Assembly (NCBI GenBank): GCA_021773015.1
Contig: JAJFKW010000004.1
Location: 124,001 to 188,000, forward strand
Direction: 5' to 3'
DNA length: 64,000 nucleotides
Origin: Woeseia sp.
GTDB lineage: Bacteria; Pseudomonadota; Gammaproteobacteria; Steroidobacterales; Woeseiaceae
In this document: in pieces, positions 1 through 9,216 of the stretch
Layout of the letters: each line of letters starts with the position of its first letter
Numbering within the stretch: position 1 is the first letter of the stretch
Translations under genes and position numbers: made by a program
Notes under the pieces: generated by a model
Databases searched by the model: none
The model's input: only the letters and a program-made list of their open reading frames with translations
Told to the model about the DNA's origin: nothing

Positions 1-44
1 ACAGCCGGGCATCGATTTCCAAATCGCCGCGTATTCAGTGTCGG

Positions 45-563
45 CTAAGATTCCTGGTCGTCGCCACTATCGTCACCATGGCGGCGTCGACGATCTTTGA
101 ATTTCTGCCGCATTTGCGCTTTGGCCTCATCCAATTGTTGAATTTGCTCCGGCGTCAACTTCGCATGAATGTCGTTGCGTATTTGGCTTCTCAGCAACGT
201 CATCTCGGTTGCTAATTCGCCCCTTTCAGCCGCCAGCGCCTGTATCGTTTGTTCGTAGTCGGGCGCATCCGTGTCGATCTCTTTGAGTGCCGTCCTGTTG
301 GCGCGACCGCGCTCTCGAAGCGAATCCATCTGTGGCTTTGCGGCCAGCACGACATTGTGCAATTCCTGAGTCTGCGTCTCATCCAAACCCAAATGCTCAC
401 TCATTCGTTCCACCATCCGCTCTGGATTCCGCATATGTGCCATTTGGCGATGATGGTCGCCGGGCTTACCGTGATGTCGCCCGCGATCTCCTTCGCCAGC
501 ATTGGCAAATGTGCCGATTGCAAGTAGCGCTGCTGCCAACGCAATTGACCGTTTGATATTCAT
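45..563 (-). CDS. CpxP/Spy-like periplasmic LTxxQ protein
   Basis: This is a 172-residue secreted protein of the Spy/CpxP type, a family of periplasmic chaperones and feedback inhibitors of envelope-stress kinases. An N-terminal signal peptide (about residues 1-22, ending ANA) is followed by a His/Arg-rich stretch and a helical region. A LTPEQ motif near residue 137 matches the family's LTxxQ signature. The C-terminus is strongly charged (RRRRHGDD). The ATG at 563 has a GGAGC ribosome site. The gene diverges from a CpxR-type regulator and CpxA-type kinase, the same arrangement as cpxP-cpxRA in enterobacteria, which supports the assignment. The His-rich N-terminus could bind metal; that is an inference. 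Confidence 0.85.
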   Translation of the reverse strand: MNIKRSIALAAALLAIGTFANAGEGDRGRHHGKPGDHHRQMAHMRNPERMVERMSEHLGLDETQTQELHNVVLAAKPQMDSLRERGRANRTALKEIDTDAPDYEQTIQALAAERGELATEMTLLRSQIRNDIHAKLTPEQIQQLDEAKAQMRQKFKDRRRRHGDDSGDDQES

Positions 564-614
564 ATTCGTAGCTCCGTGTCAGTCTTCATAACAGTGGCGA
601 TTAGTCTATCTGTC

Positions 615-632
615 GAAGTGTTTACAAACGCA
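615..632 (-). promoter_or_regulatory. possible CpxR-type site in divergent promoter
   Basis: In the 180-bp gap between the cpxP-like and cpxR-like genes the minus strand reads GTTTGCGTTTGTAAAC. It contains one exact GTAAA half-site preceded by a degenerate GTTTG/GTTT copy. CpxR boxes are normally two GTAAA repeats spaced about five bases apart, so this is only a partial match. No clear -35/-10 pair was assigned. Confidence 0.25.
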
Positions 633-743
633 AACATTGCCGCAACATTCGCCAAGATTTGTCAAGTCGCTACGCAGTAGCGTTGAACCTGACCACAGAA
701 TGACACACGATGGACGACGAGCTATCCAGGATAATCAGTCACC

Positions 744-1454
744 GTGAACGGCAGAACGAAAAACGCTTCAATACTACTCATCGATGATGATCGAGAACTC
801 GGCGGTATGCTACGCGATTTCTTACTCGCCGATCGGCTCGATTTGACGATCGCAATGGACGGGGAAACCGGTCTCGAAAGATTGTCAGACGATGTATTCG
901 ATCTCGCCATTCTCGACATCATGTTACCGGGGATGGGCGGACTGGATGTATTAAAGGAACTTCGCAAGATCAGCGACATGCCGGTCATCATGTTGACCGC
1001 CCGAGGTGACGACATTGATCGCATCATCGGCTTGGAATTTGGTGCTGATGACTATCTAAGCAAGCCGTTTAATCCACGGGAATTGCTCGCCCGAATTCGT
1101 GCAATTCTTCGCAGAACGCAAATCGCCGCCCAACAAGCCGAGCTATCGATTGGTTCGATCTCGATTGACCTTGGAAGTCGCACGGCGCTGGTAAACGAAA
1201 ATGCACTCACGTTGACCGGAACGGAATTCGAAATTTTACGCTGTCTCGTCGCAACACCTGGGCAGGTAGTGAGCAAGGAACACCTTAGCGAAGTTGCACT
1301 GGGCAGAAGACTCTTGCCCTACGATCGCAGCATCGATACTCACATCAGTAATTTACGCAGCAAACTGGAAAAGGCCGGAAATCAAAGTGCAACCATCCAG
1401 AATCAGCGTGGCGTCGGCTATTTGCTCATTCCGGTTCGGCCAAAAACACCGTAA
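744..1454 (+). CDS. cpxR: OmpR-family response regulator, CpxR-like
   Basis: A 236-residue response regulator with a receiver domain (about residues 8-122) and an OmpR/PhoB winged helix (about 135-232). The acidic pocket (IDDDREL), the phosphoacceptor Asp in LAILDIML, the LTARG threonine and the switch Lys in LSKPF are all present. The DDDREL start and the ADDYL.KPFN.REL segment are close to E. coli CpxR. The start is a GTG at 744. Five bases of stop-to-TTG spacing, or 20 to the better ATG, separate it from the sensor kinase, so the two are one operon. It probably controls the divergent cpxP-like gene and itself. Confidence 0.85.
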   Translation: MNGRTKNASILLIDDDRELGGMLRDFLLADRLDLTIAMDGETGLERLSDDVFDLAILDIMLPGMGGLDVLKELRKISDMPVIMLTARGDDIDRIIGLEFGADDYLSKPFNPRELLARIRAILRRTQIAAQQAELSIGSISIDLGSRTALVNENALTLTGTEFEILRCLVATPGQVVSKEHLSEVALGRRLLPYDRSIDTHISNLRSKLEKAGNQSATIQNQRGVGYLLIPVRPKTP

Positions 1455-1474
1455 GTCATTTGCGATGGGCAAAC

Positions 1475-2839
1475 ATGAATAACTTTCTCGTTCGCATATT
1501 TATTTCATTTTGGATGATTATTGGTATCACCGTGGGCGTCGCGGCGCTTGGCGGCTATTGGTACGCCGAACGTCTACGTAACGCATACGATGAATTCGAG
1601 ATTGGTGACGAGCTTCTGAATGCCAGCGCCGCACTCGAATCTGCCGGTCGCGACGGACTCAAGGTTTGGCTACAAAATTATCCGAAAACAGTTGGCGCCG
1701 AATTGATGGTACTGGATCAACACCGCCGCGACTTGTTGGGCAGACCGCTACCGATGACATTGCGGCGCATGGTGGAGCGCCATCGTCGAATTGTTCGGCC
1801 TGGCGAACGGCGATTTCGCGATCCAGCAAATCTCCGTCGTGCCAGACCACTGACGCAACTACTCGGACCGGACGGCGAGCGTTACACATTCGTACTCGTC
1901 CCCACGCGGACCGGCTCCGTTTTCGGTCGCGGCGCGCCGCCGGGTAGATTCGCGCTTGTCCTCGCGCTGGTTATCAGCGCCGCAATATCGTTAATGCTCG
2001 CGCGTACCATTAGTAACCCCATTCGCAAGCTTCGAGACGCGACAAACGCATTGTCGCAGGGAGATTTGAGCAGCCGCGTCGCGACGACGCTTGGCAGCCG
2101 CAACGATGAAATCGGACTTCTCGCCAAAGACTTCGACGAAATGGCAGGCAACCTGCAACGGGCGGCAGCCCAACAGATCGAGCTCACCAGAAATGTTTCG
2201 CATGAATTGCGGTCACCGCTCGCACGTTTGCGTATCGCGCTCGAACTCGCAAGGCAAAATTCGGCCGACGCTGACGAATTTGATCGCATGGATCTTGAGG
2301 TTGTACGTCTCGATGCGCTAATTGGGCAACTTCTGAGTTTCGCGAGATTGGATTCCATAGTCGATGGGGATAAGCAATCGATATTGCTCAATGAGCTAGT
2401 CGCAGACGTCGTTGAAGACGTCAATTTCGAAAATAATTCACATGGCGATTTGGCGGTCGACTTCGACACGCAGAAATATGCTGATTTTCATTGTAGCGTC
2501 CACGCTGAATCAGTACGCAGTGCGGTCGAAAACGTACTGCGAAATGCGGTACGTCACTCAACGAATCAGTTACCGGTTACCATCAGTTTATCGTCCAGTG
2601 ACAGGAAATTTGTACAAGTAGAAGTCTGCGACAACGGCCCTGGCGTGGCCGACGACAAAATCGATGCCATATTTGAACCGTTTGTCAGAATCGACAATTC
2701 GCGCAACGACGGCGCAGGTTTAGGGTTAGCCATCGCTCAGCGCGCTATGCACATGCATGGCGGCCAGATTTTTGCTGAGAACAGGCCTAGTGGTGGCCTT
2801 AGAGTGGTACTCGAACTGCCATTGCCAACAGAATCATGA
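1475..2839 (+). CDS. cpxA: sensor histidine kinase, CpxA-like
   Basis: An inner-membrane histidine kinase of about 454 residues, near the 457 of E. coli CpxA. It has a first membrane helix at the N-terminus, a periplasmic sensor segment of about 130 residues and a second helix (FALVLALVISAAISLML). Next come a HAMP domain (ISNPIRKLRDATNALSQGD), a dimerisation/H box (NVSHELRSPLARLR), an N box (ENVLRNAVRHS) and ATP-binding G boxes (DNGPGV and GAGLGLAIA). I prefer ATG 1475 because the MNNFLVRIF start places the first helix as in CpxA; a TTG at 1460 is the in-frame alternative. The 3' end overlaps the convergent phosphatase gene by six bases. Confidence 0.85.
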   Translation: MNNFLVRIFISFWMIIGITVGVAALGGYWYAERLRNAYDEFEIGDELLNASAALESAGRDGLKVWLQNYPKTVGAELMVLDQHRRDLLGRPLPMTLRRMVERHRRIVRPGERRFRDPANLRRARPLTQLLGPDGERYTFVLVPTRTGSVFGRGAPPGRFALVLALVISAAISLMLARTISNPIRKLRDATNALSQGDLSSRVATTLGSRNDEIGLLAKDFDEMAGNLQRAAAQQIELTRNVSHELRSPLARLRIALELARQNSADADEFDRMDLEVVRLDALIGQLLSFARLDSIVDGDKQSILLNELVADVVEDVNFENNSHGDLAVDFDTQKYADFHCSVHAESVRSAVENVLRNAVRHSTNQLPVTISLSSSDRKFVQVEVCDNGPGVADDKIDAIFEPFVRIDNSRNDGAGLGLAIAQRAMHMHGGQIFAENRPSGGLRVVLELPLPTES

Positions 2840-3664
2840 TCGTAGTTGCGATTTCCGAAACAGAATAACGGATAAATCATCTGGTTTACTCGGTTGGTCC
2901 GGAATCTCCCCTGTCATCCGCGTCCGTGCAAGCGCCACCATTTTGTCCATCGCTTTTGCTAACGGGCCCTTACGCATCAGATCATTGATCTCGTGCAAAT
3001 GGATGTTGTCGGTTAGTCCATCGCTTGCCAAGAGAACCGTGTCTCTTTGGCGCAATTCGACACTGGCGCCTATGTCAATGCGCATATCATTGGTACCAAT
3101 AAAATTGGAAACCAAGTGGCGTTCCGCGTGATGCAGTGCTGCCTCCTCGTCAAGAAATCCAGCCTCTACTGCGAATCCAGTTGGCGAGTGGGCCATCGTT
3201 TGTGCGCGCACAACACCTCGCTGACCCGTAATCAGGGCTTCTGAATCGCCGATCTGATAGGTTCTCGCGAGGCGGCCCTCAACAGTGACCACGGTCATCG
3301 TGGTTGCCGACCCGTTCGCTAATTCGAGAACCGCATCATTGGCCGCCTCAATGCCATTGAGTATCGCCGTCCGTAGCAACATTGTTTTCGACGCGGCGAC
3401 TTGCAATGAATCGTGCAACGTTGCGATCGCGGTTTGCGAAGCCCGGCGACCGGCCGGCAAACCGCCAGCACCATCGGCGACGGCTAAAACTGCAGCATCA
3501 GGTCCGTAGGGAATGATCGCGACTGCGTCTTGATTTTCCGATTCCCTGTCTGGTGCTGGGCTGGTGTAGGCGACAACTTGCCCCCCGCCAATACGCTCAT
3601 CAAGCAAATGCGGGTCGGCGGCACCGTCTAGCAATATCATGTGATGATGAATGTTGGCAACCAT
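2834..3664 (-). CDS. PP2C-family Ser/Thr phosphatase
   Basis: A soluble metal-dependent protein phosphatase of 276 residues, the usual size of a stand-alone bacterial PP2C. Visible family motifs are the metal Asp in ENQDA, VADGAGG, the GDS strand in YQIGDSEA, LLASDGLTD and the C-terminal PDDLS. It begins 21 bases after the stop of the upstream Ser/Thr kinase, so the pair is co-transcribed and probably acts as a writer/eraser couple. The ATG at 3664 follows an AGGGAT ribosome site; a second in-frame ATG eight codons on is possible. It overlaps the 3' end of the cpxA-like gene on the opposite strand. Confidence 0.85.
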   Translation of the reverse strand: MVANIHHHMILLDGAADPHLLDERIGGGQVVAYTSPAPDRESENQDAVAIIPYGPDAAVLAVADGAGGLPAGRRASQTAIATLHDSLQVAASKTMLLRTAILNGIEAANDAVLELANGSATTMTVVTVEGRLARTYQIGDSEALITGQRGVVRAQTMAHSPTGFAVEAGFLDEEAALHHAERHLVSNFIGTNDMRIDIGASVELRQRDTVLLASDGLTDNIHLHEINDLMRKGPLAKAMDKMVALARTRMTGEIPDQPSKPDDLSVILFRKSQLRS

Positions 3665-3685
3665 GTATCCGATCCCTACGTTAGG

Positions 3686-4972
3686 TTATTTCCGACGAAC
3701 CGGTTCTCGGCACCAGGCACAGAAATTCCAAAATTCGTTGGCAATTCCCCATTCGCAGGCACGGCACTTATGTTTGCTGCCCGTCAGCTTCCACGGCTTT
3801 TTGACTTTGACGCGGCACCACGGACAGTATTTCATAAAGGGCATTAACGACTGTCTGCAGCGCTTATTGGCACATCGGGCGGTATATCGCTTGTCGCTAT
3901 AGCGCCGATTGGTTTCGCTCTCAAATCCGGGGCCGTAACACCACGCGCAATAATCCCAATCAAGTTTTACGCCTCTTTCACAACGTGGGCAGTGCGCCGG
4001 CATGCTGCTACTGACATCTCTGCTTGGATTGTCCAATCCACACCAGGGACATGATTGCATCGGCTCACTTACGGGACCTTCACAGCGCCGGCATTTCAGA
4101 TTGGTCTGGAGTTGGCTGCGAAATTGCCGCTGAAATTCACGCCACTGCATTTTCCGCCATGTGGAACGACGTTTCGCGGTGCCGTTCTTACTACTCCGCC
4201 GTTGGCGACGTGCACTACTCTGCGCACGCTGCAACGCCGCGTACATGTGAATGGCGTCTTTGTAGCGATCCGCGGGATCAAGCTGGATCGCACGGCGTAG
4301 GATCTCCGCAATTTCCGGCCTTACCCGCGACTGTAACTTCTCGTGGCCAACCATAGGCCATCGGAACGGCCACTCTGGCAATTTGCCCGATAGCAATCGA
4401 TATAAAACGAGGCCAACCGAAAATACATCCGACTGAAACTTTGGTCGCCCCATTGCCTGTTCGGGTGCAATGTAGTCGATCGTCCCCGATCCTGATGCCT
4501 TCAGTGTTCGCAAACTGATCTTTGCAAAGCCGAAATCCGCAAGCTTCAAGACGTTGCCAGGGAACAAAATGTAATTCTCCGGCTTGATATCGCAGTGAAT
4601 TATCTTCTTGCCATGAGCATGCGCCAAAGCTGCGAGCGCCTGGTCTGCCAAACTCAATGCCAGCACGCTGGATGTGCGGTGAACGATTCGATCAGCAAGC
4701 GACTCGGTGCCGAGTTCCATTGCGATCACAAACTTGTCGTCTATGTAGCTCGCATTTTGTACCGACAATATATTGGGATGCCTAAGTTTAGTTGCGACTT
4801 GCACCTCGTGCAGAAAGTCATCGTTGCCAATGTGCTCGCCGGATTTGGGAATCTTTAATGCGACATTGGTCTTGTGAATGGTGTCATGTGCTTTGTATAC
4901 GTCCGCAAGTGGGCCCGATGCAATGCGTCCGGTGATTTTGTATTTGCCGATTTTTTGGCGCGTTCTTAACAC
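3686..4972 (-). CDS. Ser/Thr protein kinase with four C-terminal zinc ribbons
   Basis: A 428-residue Hanks-type kinase. The kinase domain spans about residues 8-250: an atypical glycine loop (GRIASGPLADV), Lys40 in VALKI, catalytic HCDIKPEN with Asp128, and DFG with Asp147. It lacks a membrane helix. A basic linker (about 251-290) leads to four Cys4 modules with cysteines at 294/297/308/311, 328/331/342/345, 367/372/383/386 and 403/406/418/421, each ending in a C-P/A-W-C knuckle. These are zinc-ribbon-like repeats that may bind protein or nucleic acid. The start is a GTG at 4972. It lies upstream of, and in one operon with, the PP2C phosphatase. The target is unknown; CpxRA next door is a candidate only by proximity. 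Confidence 0.85.
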   Translation of the reverse strand: MLRTRQKIGKYKITGRIASGPLADVYKAHDTIHKTNVALKIPKSGEHIGNDDFLHEVQVATKLRHPNILSVQNASYIDDKFVIAMELGTESLADRIVHRTSSVLALSLADQALAALAHAHGKKIIHCDIKPENYILFPGNVLKLADFGFAKISLRTLKASGSGTIDYIAPEQAMGRPKFQSDVFSVGLVLYRLLSGKLPEWPFRWPMVGHEKLQSRVRPEIAEILRRAIQLDPADRYKDAIHMYAALQRAQSSARRQRRSSKNGTAKRRSTWRKMQWREFQRQFRSQLQTNLKCRRCEGPVSEPMQSCPWCGLDNPSRDVSSSMPAHCPRCERGVKLDWDYCAWCYGPGFESETNRRYSDKRYTARCANKRCRQSLMPFMKYCPWCRVKVKKPWKLTGSKHKCRACEWGIANEFWNFCAWCREPVRRK

Positions 4973-5031
4973 GGATTAATCTCTTCCGTTAGATAACTGG
5001 GTTTGGTTATTTTTTTGTCGGCTCATCTCGC

Positions 5032-6516
5032 TCAACTAGCGGAGCGAACTCTCGCCACTGCATCACGCCATCCACGATAGAGCTCAACGCGACGATCAGC
5101 GCCCATTGTACTTGCGAATTGCCGATCCAATTGCCAGATTTTGCCGATCTCATCTGTAGTATCGAAGACGCCGCTTTGTAAACCCGCAACGAAAGCCGCG
5201 CCAAGTGCGGTTGACTCAACGTTGACAGGGCGATCAACAATCACGTTCAACATGTCCGCCAGAAACTGCAAAAACCAATTATTGGTGACCATGCCGCCGT
5301 CAACGCGGATGAGTGATGCGCTAAGACCATCGTCAATCATCGCATTATTAAGATCGACGGTTTGATAGGCAATTGCTTGCAGCGTTGCAGTAACGATTTC
5401 GTCAATACCGGTATCACGCGACATGCCCATGATTGCAGCGCGCGCATTTGGATCCCAATACGGCGCCCCGAGACCTGCAAACGCAGGTACTAGGTGAACA
5501 TGGTCGACAATACCGGTAGCTTCGGCGATTTTTTCCGACGATGCTGCATCGTCAATCACCTTCAATCGATCACGAAGCCACTGAATTGCCGATCCCGCCA
5601 CGAATATACTGCCCTCGAGTGCATAGGTTGTTTCACCATCGAGGCGGTATGCAACAGTCGTTAGCAGTTTGTTTTTTGACCGGATCGGCGACTTGCCGGT
5701 ATTGGCCATTACGAAACAGCCAGTACCGTAAGTACTCTTCGTCATGCCGTTTTCGAATCCAGCCTGCCCGATCAGTGCAGCGTGCTGGTCACCAGCAATC
5801 CCTGCTATAGGTATTTCGCTGCCAAACAGGCCTTTATCCGTACCCCCAAAATTTGCCGCACAATCTCGAACCTCTGGAAGAATCGATTGCGGAATGCTGA
5901 ACATGCGCAACAAGTCTTCATCCCATTGCTGCGTATGAATATTAAACAGGAGCGTCCGTGCAGCGTTCGTCGCATCTGTTGCGTGCACCCTGCCGCCTGT
6001 CAAACGCCACAAAAGAAAGCAATCAACCGTGCCAAATGCCAGGCGCCCTGCCAACGCCAAGTCCTTCGCACCATCGACGTGATCCAGAATCCAGGCAATC
6101 TTCGTTGCCGAAAAATACGGATCGAGCCGTAGCCCGGTCTTCGCGATAACCGAATCTTCGAAGCCCTTTGCTTGCAGCTCGGCGCAATATGCTGCCGTGC
6201 GCCGGTCCTGCCAGACAATGGCGTGATGAATACAGTGGCCGCTATCTCTATCCCATACCAATGTCGTTTCACGCTGATTGGTGATGCCTATTGCAGCAAC
6301 TTCGTTGCCACTAATCGCTGATCTTTTTAGCGCCGAGCGTGTGACCGCGACCACCGAATCCCAAATCTCTTCCGGATCGTGTTCCACCCACCCTGGCTGC
6401 GGGTACTCCTGCGTAAATTCCTGCTGCGCAGACCCAACAACTTGCGCGCGCGCATCGAAAACCACCGTTCGGCTGCTGCTCGTGCCTTGATCAATAGCGA
6501 TTAGATAATTACTCAT
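5032..6516 (-). CDS. glpK: glycerol kinase
   Basis: Glycerol kinase, which makes sn-glycerol 3-phosphate from glycerol and ATP in the cytoplasm; about 494 residues, as expected for GlpK. The FGGY-family signatures are clear: [15 protein letters not shown] at the N-terminus, [14 protein letters not shown] in the middle, [15 protein letters not shown], and [14 protein letters not shown] near the C-terminus. The ATG at 6516 overlaps the thioesterase stop as ATGA, so translation is coupled. An upstream in-frame TTG at 6546 is less likely because it adds ten residues with no family match. No glpF or glpD lies nearby; the operon partners are acyl-CoA enzymes instead. Confidence 0.95.
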   Translation of the reverse strand: MSNYLIAIDQGTSSSRTVVFDARAQVVGSAQQEFTQEYPQPGWVEHDPEEIWDSVVAVTRSALKRSAISGNEVAAIGITNQRETTLVWDRDSGHCIHHAIVWQDRRTAAYCAELQAKGFEDSVIAKTGLRLDPYFSATKIAWILDHVDGAKDLALAGRLAFGTVDCFLLWRLTGGRVHATDATNAARTLLFNIHTQQWDEDLLRMFSIPQSILPEVRDCAANFGGTDKGLFGSEIPIAGIAGDQHAALIGQAGFENGMTKSTYGTGCFVMANTGKSPIRSKNKLLTTVAYRLDGETTYALEGSIFVAGSAIQWLRDRLKVIDDAASSEKIAEATGIVDHVHLVPAFAGLGAPYWDPNARAAIMGMSRDTGIDEIVTATLQAIAYQTVDLNNAMIDDGLSASLIRVDGGMVTNNWFLQFLADMLNVIVDRPVNVESTALGAAFVAGLQSGVFDTTDEIGKIWQLDRQFASTMGADRRVELYRGWRDAVARVRSAS

Positions 6517-7061
6517 GGTTGCGCGGTATCTCCAGCCGAATTGCAATAACCATCAATAGCATACAGCGGATTTCTGACTTTCATAGTGGACCCCACTTCC
6601 AACGGCAGCGTCGCGTCACTTTGTCGCTCCGCGACGGCCAAGAATGCTGTAAGTACCTCGTCCGGCCAAGGACATACACGGCGCATAGCTAAGTCAACGT
6701 GAAGATTCAGCCATTCCGCCGTGGCAACGAGACTGTCGTTGTCCGTACGTAGCATGTATTGAAGTTGATGCAGCCGTTTCTCGTCTATCGCGAGTAATTT
6801 GGTCACGATACGAAAGCGCTCACCCAGTTTGAGTTCCTTTTGATATGTCACGTGCGACTCAACGGCAAAAGTGGACTGTTGCCGTGACTCAATGTATTCG
6901 TCAGTGATACCAACCTGACTCCACAGAGCATCGACACCTTGATCGAAAGCGAGCACATAATAAGCGACATTCATGTGGCCGTTAATATCGATCCACTCTT
7001 CTTTGACAACGCCGTTACTCACGAACAAGCCTGATGATAAATCGCTCTGCTGCTCGCTCAC
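6513..7061 (-). CDS. 4HBT-fold acyl-CoA thioesterase
   Basis: A 182-residue hot-dog-fold thioesterase. The segment [15 protein letters not shown] is the family's active-site helix region, with the N-G-H-M-N pattern seen in 4-hydroxybenzoyl-CoA-type and betainyl-CoA-type thioesterases. [17 protein letters not shown] is the following conserved strand. It should hydrolyse a short or medium acyl-CoA; the substrate cannot be read from sequence. The start is GTG, overlapping the acetoacetyl-CoA synthetase stop (GTGA), and the stop overlaps glpK (ATGA). That makes it the middle gene of a fully overlapping operon, so acetoacetyl-CoA or a derivative is a reasonable guess. Confidence 0.8.
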   Translation of the reverse strand: MSEQQSDLSSGLFVSNGVVKEEWIDINGHMNVAYYVLAFDQGVDALWSQVGITDEYIESRQQSTFAVESHVTYQKELKLGERFRIVTKLLAIDEKRLHQLQYMLRTDNDSLVATAEWLNLHVDLAMRRVCPWPDEVLTAFLAVAERQSDATLPLEVGSTMKVRNPLYAIDGYCNSAGDTAQP

Positions 7062-8992
7062 GTCTGAAGCTCCGGCAAGTCCCTGTAGTACTCTAACGCC
7101 TGAGGATTTGCCAGCGCGTCTGTGTTTTTTACTACTTCGCCGTGAATCACCGAGCGCACCGCCAATTCCACGATTTTTCCGCTAATGGTTCTGGGGATTT
7201 CGGCGACCTGAACGATTCGAGCTGGAACATGCCGCGGTGTCGTGTTGTCGCGTATGCTACTGCGGATTTTGGCCTGCAAATCGTCATCAAGATGCTTGCC
7301 GTCATGCAATACGACGAATAGCACAACTCGCACATCGTCATCCCAGGTTTGTCCAACCGCAATACTCTCAATAACCTCATCGAGTTTTTCGACCTGTCGA
7401 TAGATCTCCGACGTGCCAATTCTTACGCCCCCCGGATTGAGCACAGCATCAGACCGGCCATGAATAATGACGCCTCCATTTTCACGAATCTCAGCATAGT
7501 CACCGTGCGCCCAAACTCCGGGAAAGCGATTGAAGTACGCTGCGTGGTACTTACGATTTTCCGGATCATTCCAGAAGCCGATCGGCATTGACGGGAACGG
7601 CTTCACACAGACTAACTCGCCATTTTCCGAAATCAACGGCTTACCAGCATCGTCGAAAATTTCGACAGCCATGCCTAGAGCCAAACATTGCAACTCGCCA
7701 CGGTAAACGGGCAATAGCGGATTGCCGCCGACAAAACAGGAAATAATGTCCGTTCCCCCGGCAATCGACGATAGTTGGACGTCAACAGCAATCGCCTCGT
7801 AGACGAAATCAAAGCTTGCCGGTGACAACGGAGAACCTGTTGAAAGAATGGTCTTCAACGACGATAAATCATATTTTCCCGCCGGTCGTACATGCGCTTT
7901 TTCCAACGCTGCCAAATACTTCGCACTGGTTCCGAATACAGTAACTTCTTCGCATTCCGCAAGCTGCCACAATACATGCCCGTCGTCGTAAAACGGCGAG
8001 CCATCGTACAGTATCAGCGTTGCGCCGGCGGCGAGTCCGCTGGCCAACCAATTCCACATCATCCATCCGCAGGTTGTGAAATAGAACAAACGATCAGTTT
8101 CACCAATATCACAATGCAGCATCAACTCCTTTTGATGTTGCAGCAACGTGCCGCCGGCACCGTGAACGATACACTTCGGCACACCAGTCGTGCCGGACGA
8201 ATACATAATATAAAGGGGATGATCGAACGGGAGCGACGCGAACTCGAGCTGGCTGTCGGGCTTCTGAAAGTCCGACCAAGAAACCGCACGATCGAGTTTA
8301 TCGATATTTGGGGATTCATTAGCGAACGGGATAACGACAATTTTTTCGATCACCGAAATCTTGCGGGCAATCGCGGCAACCGGTTGCAGACAATCGAACT
8401 GTTTGCCGTTATAAAAGTAACCATCGGTACAAAAAAGTACTTTCGGCTCAATTTGACCGAAACGATCGACAACGCCGTTAATGCCAAAGTCCGGCGAACA
8501 TGACGACCAAACCGCCCCGATTGATGAACTGGCCAACATTGCGATTACCGCTTGCGGACAATTGGGCAAAAAGGCAGCTACTCTATCGCCCGCAACGACA
8601 CCAAGATTGCGCAGGCCCGCCGCCGTATCAGCAACCTGCTGGCGTAATTCATCGAAGCTGAACTCTTGTCTGGCACCGTTTTCGCCGCGAAATACTATTG
8701 CCGGACGATCACCGGAGTGCAGTAGCAAATTTTCCGCAAAATTTAACTTAGCATCGGAAAACCACTTAGCCGTGGTCATATCACCGGTTTGCTGCAGAAC
8801 GTTTTCACCCAGGTTATCGAATCTGGCACCGCAAAATTGCCATAGCGCTTGCCAAAACGCAGCTAGATCGGTAATCGACCAACGGTAGAGTTCGTCATAT
8901 GAGGTAAACCCCTGTTCAGTCATGAATCTGTACATTGCGGAGTTTTGTGCACGCAATTGCGACGGTTTCCAGCAAATTTTGTTACTCGTCAT
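7058..8992 (-). CDS. aacS: acetoacetyl-CoA synthetase
   Basis: An acyl-CoA ligase of the ANL superfamily, about 644 residues, matching acetoacetate-CoA ligase in length and motif order. Seen are the AMP-binding loop YSSGTTGVPKCIVHG, the A5-type region TDIISCFVGGN, the hinge-region HGRSDAVLNPGGVRIG and the C-terminal catalytic Lys in RTISGKIVE. It activates acetoacetate with ATP and CoA. ATG 8992 follows an AGAGGG ribosome site. It is the first gene of the operon with the thioesterase and glpK, which suggests use of ketone-body, polyhydroxybutyrate or lipid-derived carbon. Confidence 0.92.
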   Translation of the reverse strand: MTSNKICWKPSQLRAQNSAMYRFMTEQGFTSYDELYRWSITDLAAFWQALWQFCGARFDNLGENVLQQTGDMTTAKWFSDAKLNFAENLLLHSGDRPAIVFRGENGARQEFSFDELRQQVADTAAGLRNLGVVAGDRVAAFLPNCPQAVIAMLASSSIGAVWSSCSPDFGINGVVDRFGQIEPKVLFCTDGYFYNGKQFDCLQPVAAIARKISVIEKIVVIPFANESPNIDKLDRAVSWSDFQKPDSQLEFASLPFDHPLYIMYSSGTTGVPKCIVHGAGGTLLQHQKELMLHCDIGETDRLFYFTTCGWMMWNWLASGLAAGATLILYDGSPFYDDGHVLWQLAECEEVTVFGTSAKYLAALEKAHVRPAGKYDLSSLKTILSTGSPLSPASFDFVYEAIAVDVQLSSIAGGTDIISCFVGGNPLLPVYRGELQCLALGMAVEIFDDAGKPLISENGELVCVKPFPSMPIGFWNDPENRKYHAAYFNRFPGVWAHGDYAEIRENGGVIIHGRSDAVLNPGGVRIGTSEIYRQVEKLDEVIESIAVGQTWDDDVRVVLFVVLHDGKHLDDDLQAKIRSSIRDNTTPRHVPARIVQVAEIPRTISGKIVELAVRSVIHGEVVKNTDALANPQALEYYRDLPELQT

Positions 8993-9216
8993 CGGACCCT
9001 CTAGAAATCTACCCATGCGGTTAGCATTTGCCATATTGACGGGTGACCCGCAATTATCGCAGCAAAATTAGCGCGGTACACGCCCAAACTCTGCTGATGA
9101 AAAAGTTGACGGCACCGAACTTTCACCGCTAGGGTTATTGTCGCCAACCATCGCCTCAACTTAGCGTAAACTTCCGTTCTGGGTTGAGATTCGAGCGTGA
9201 TGCAGGAGTTATTGGA

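Noticed and set aside
4973-5031. T-rich gap after glpK as a terminator
   Set aside because: There is a run of T/A but no stable stem before it on the minus strand.
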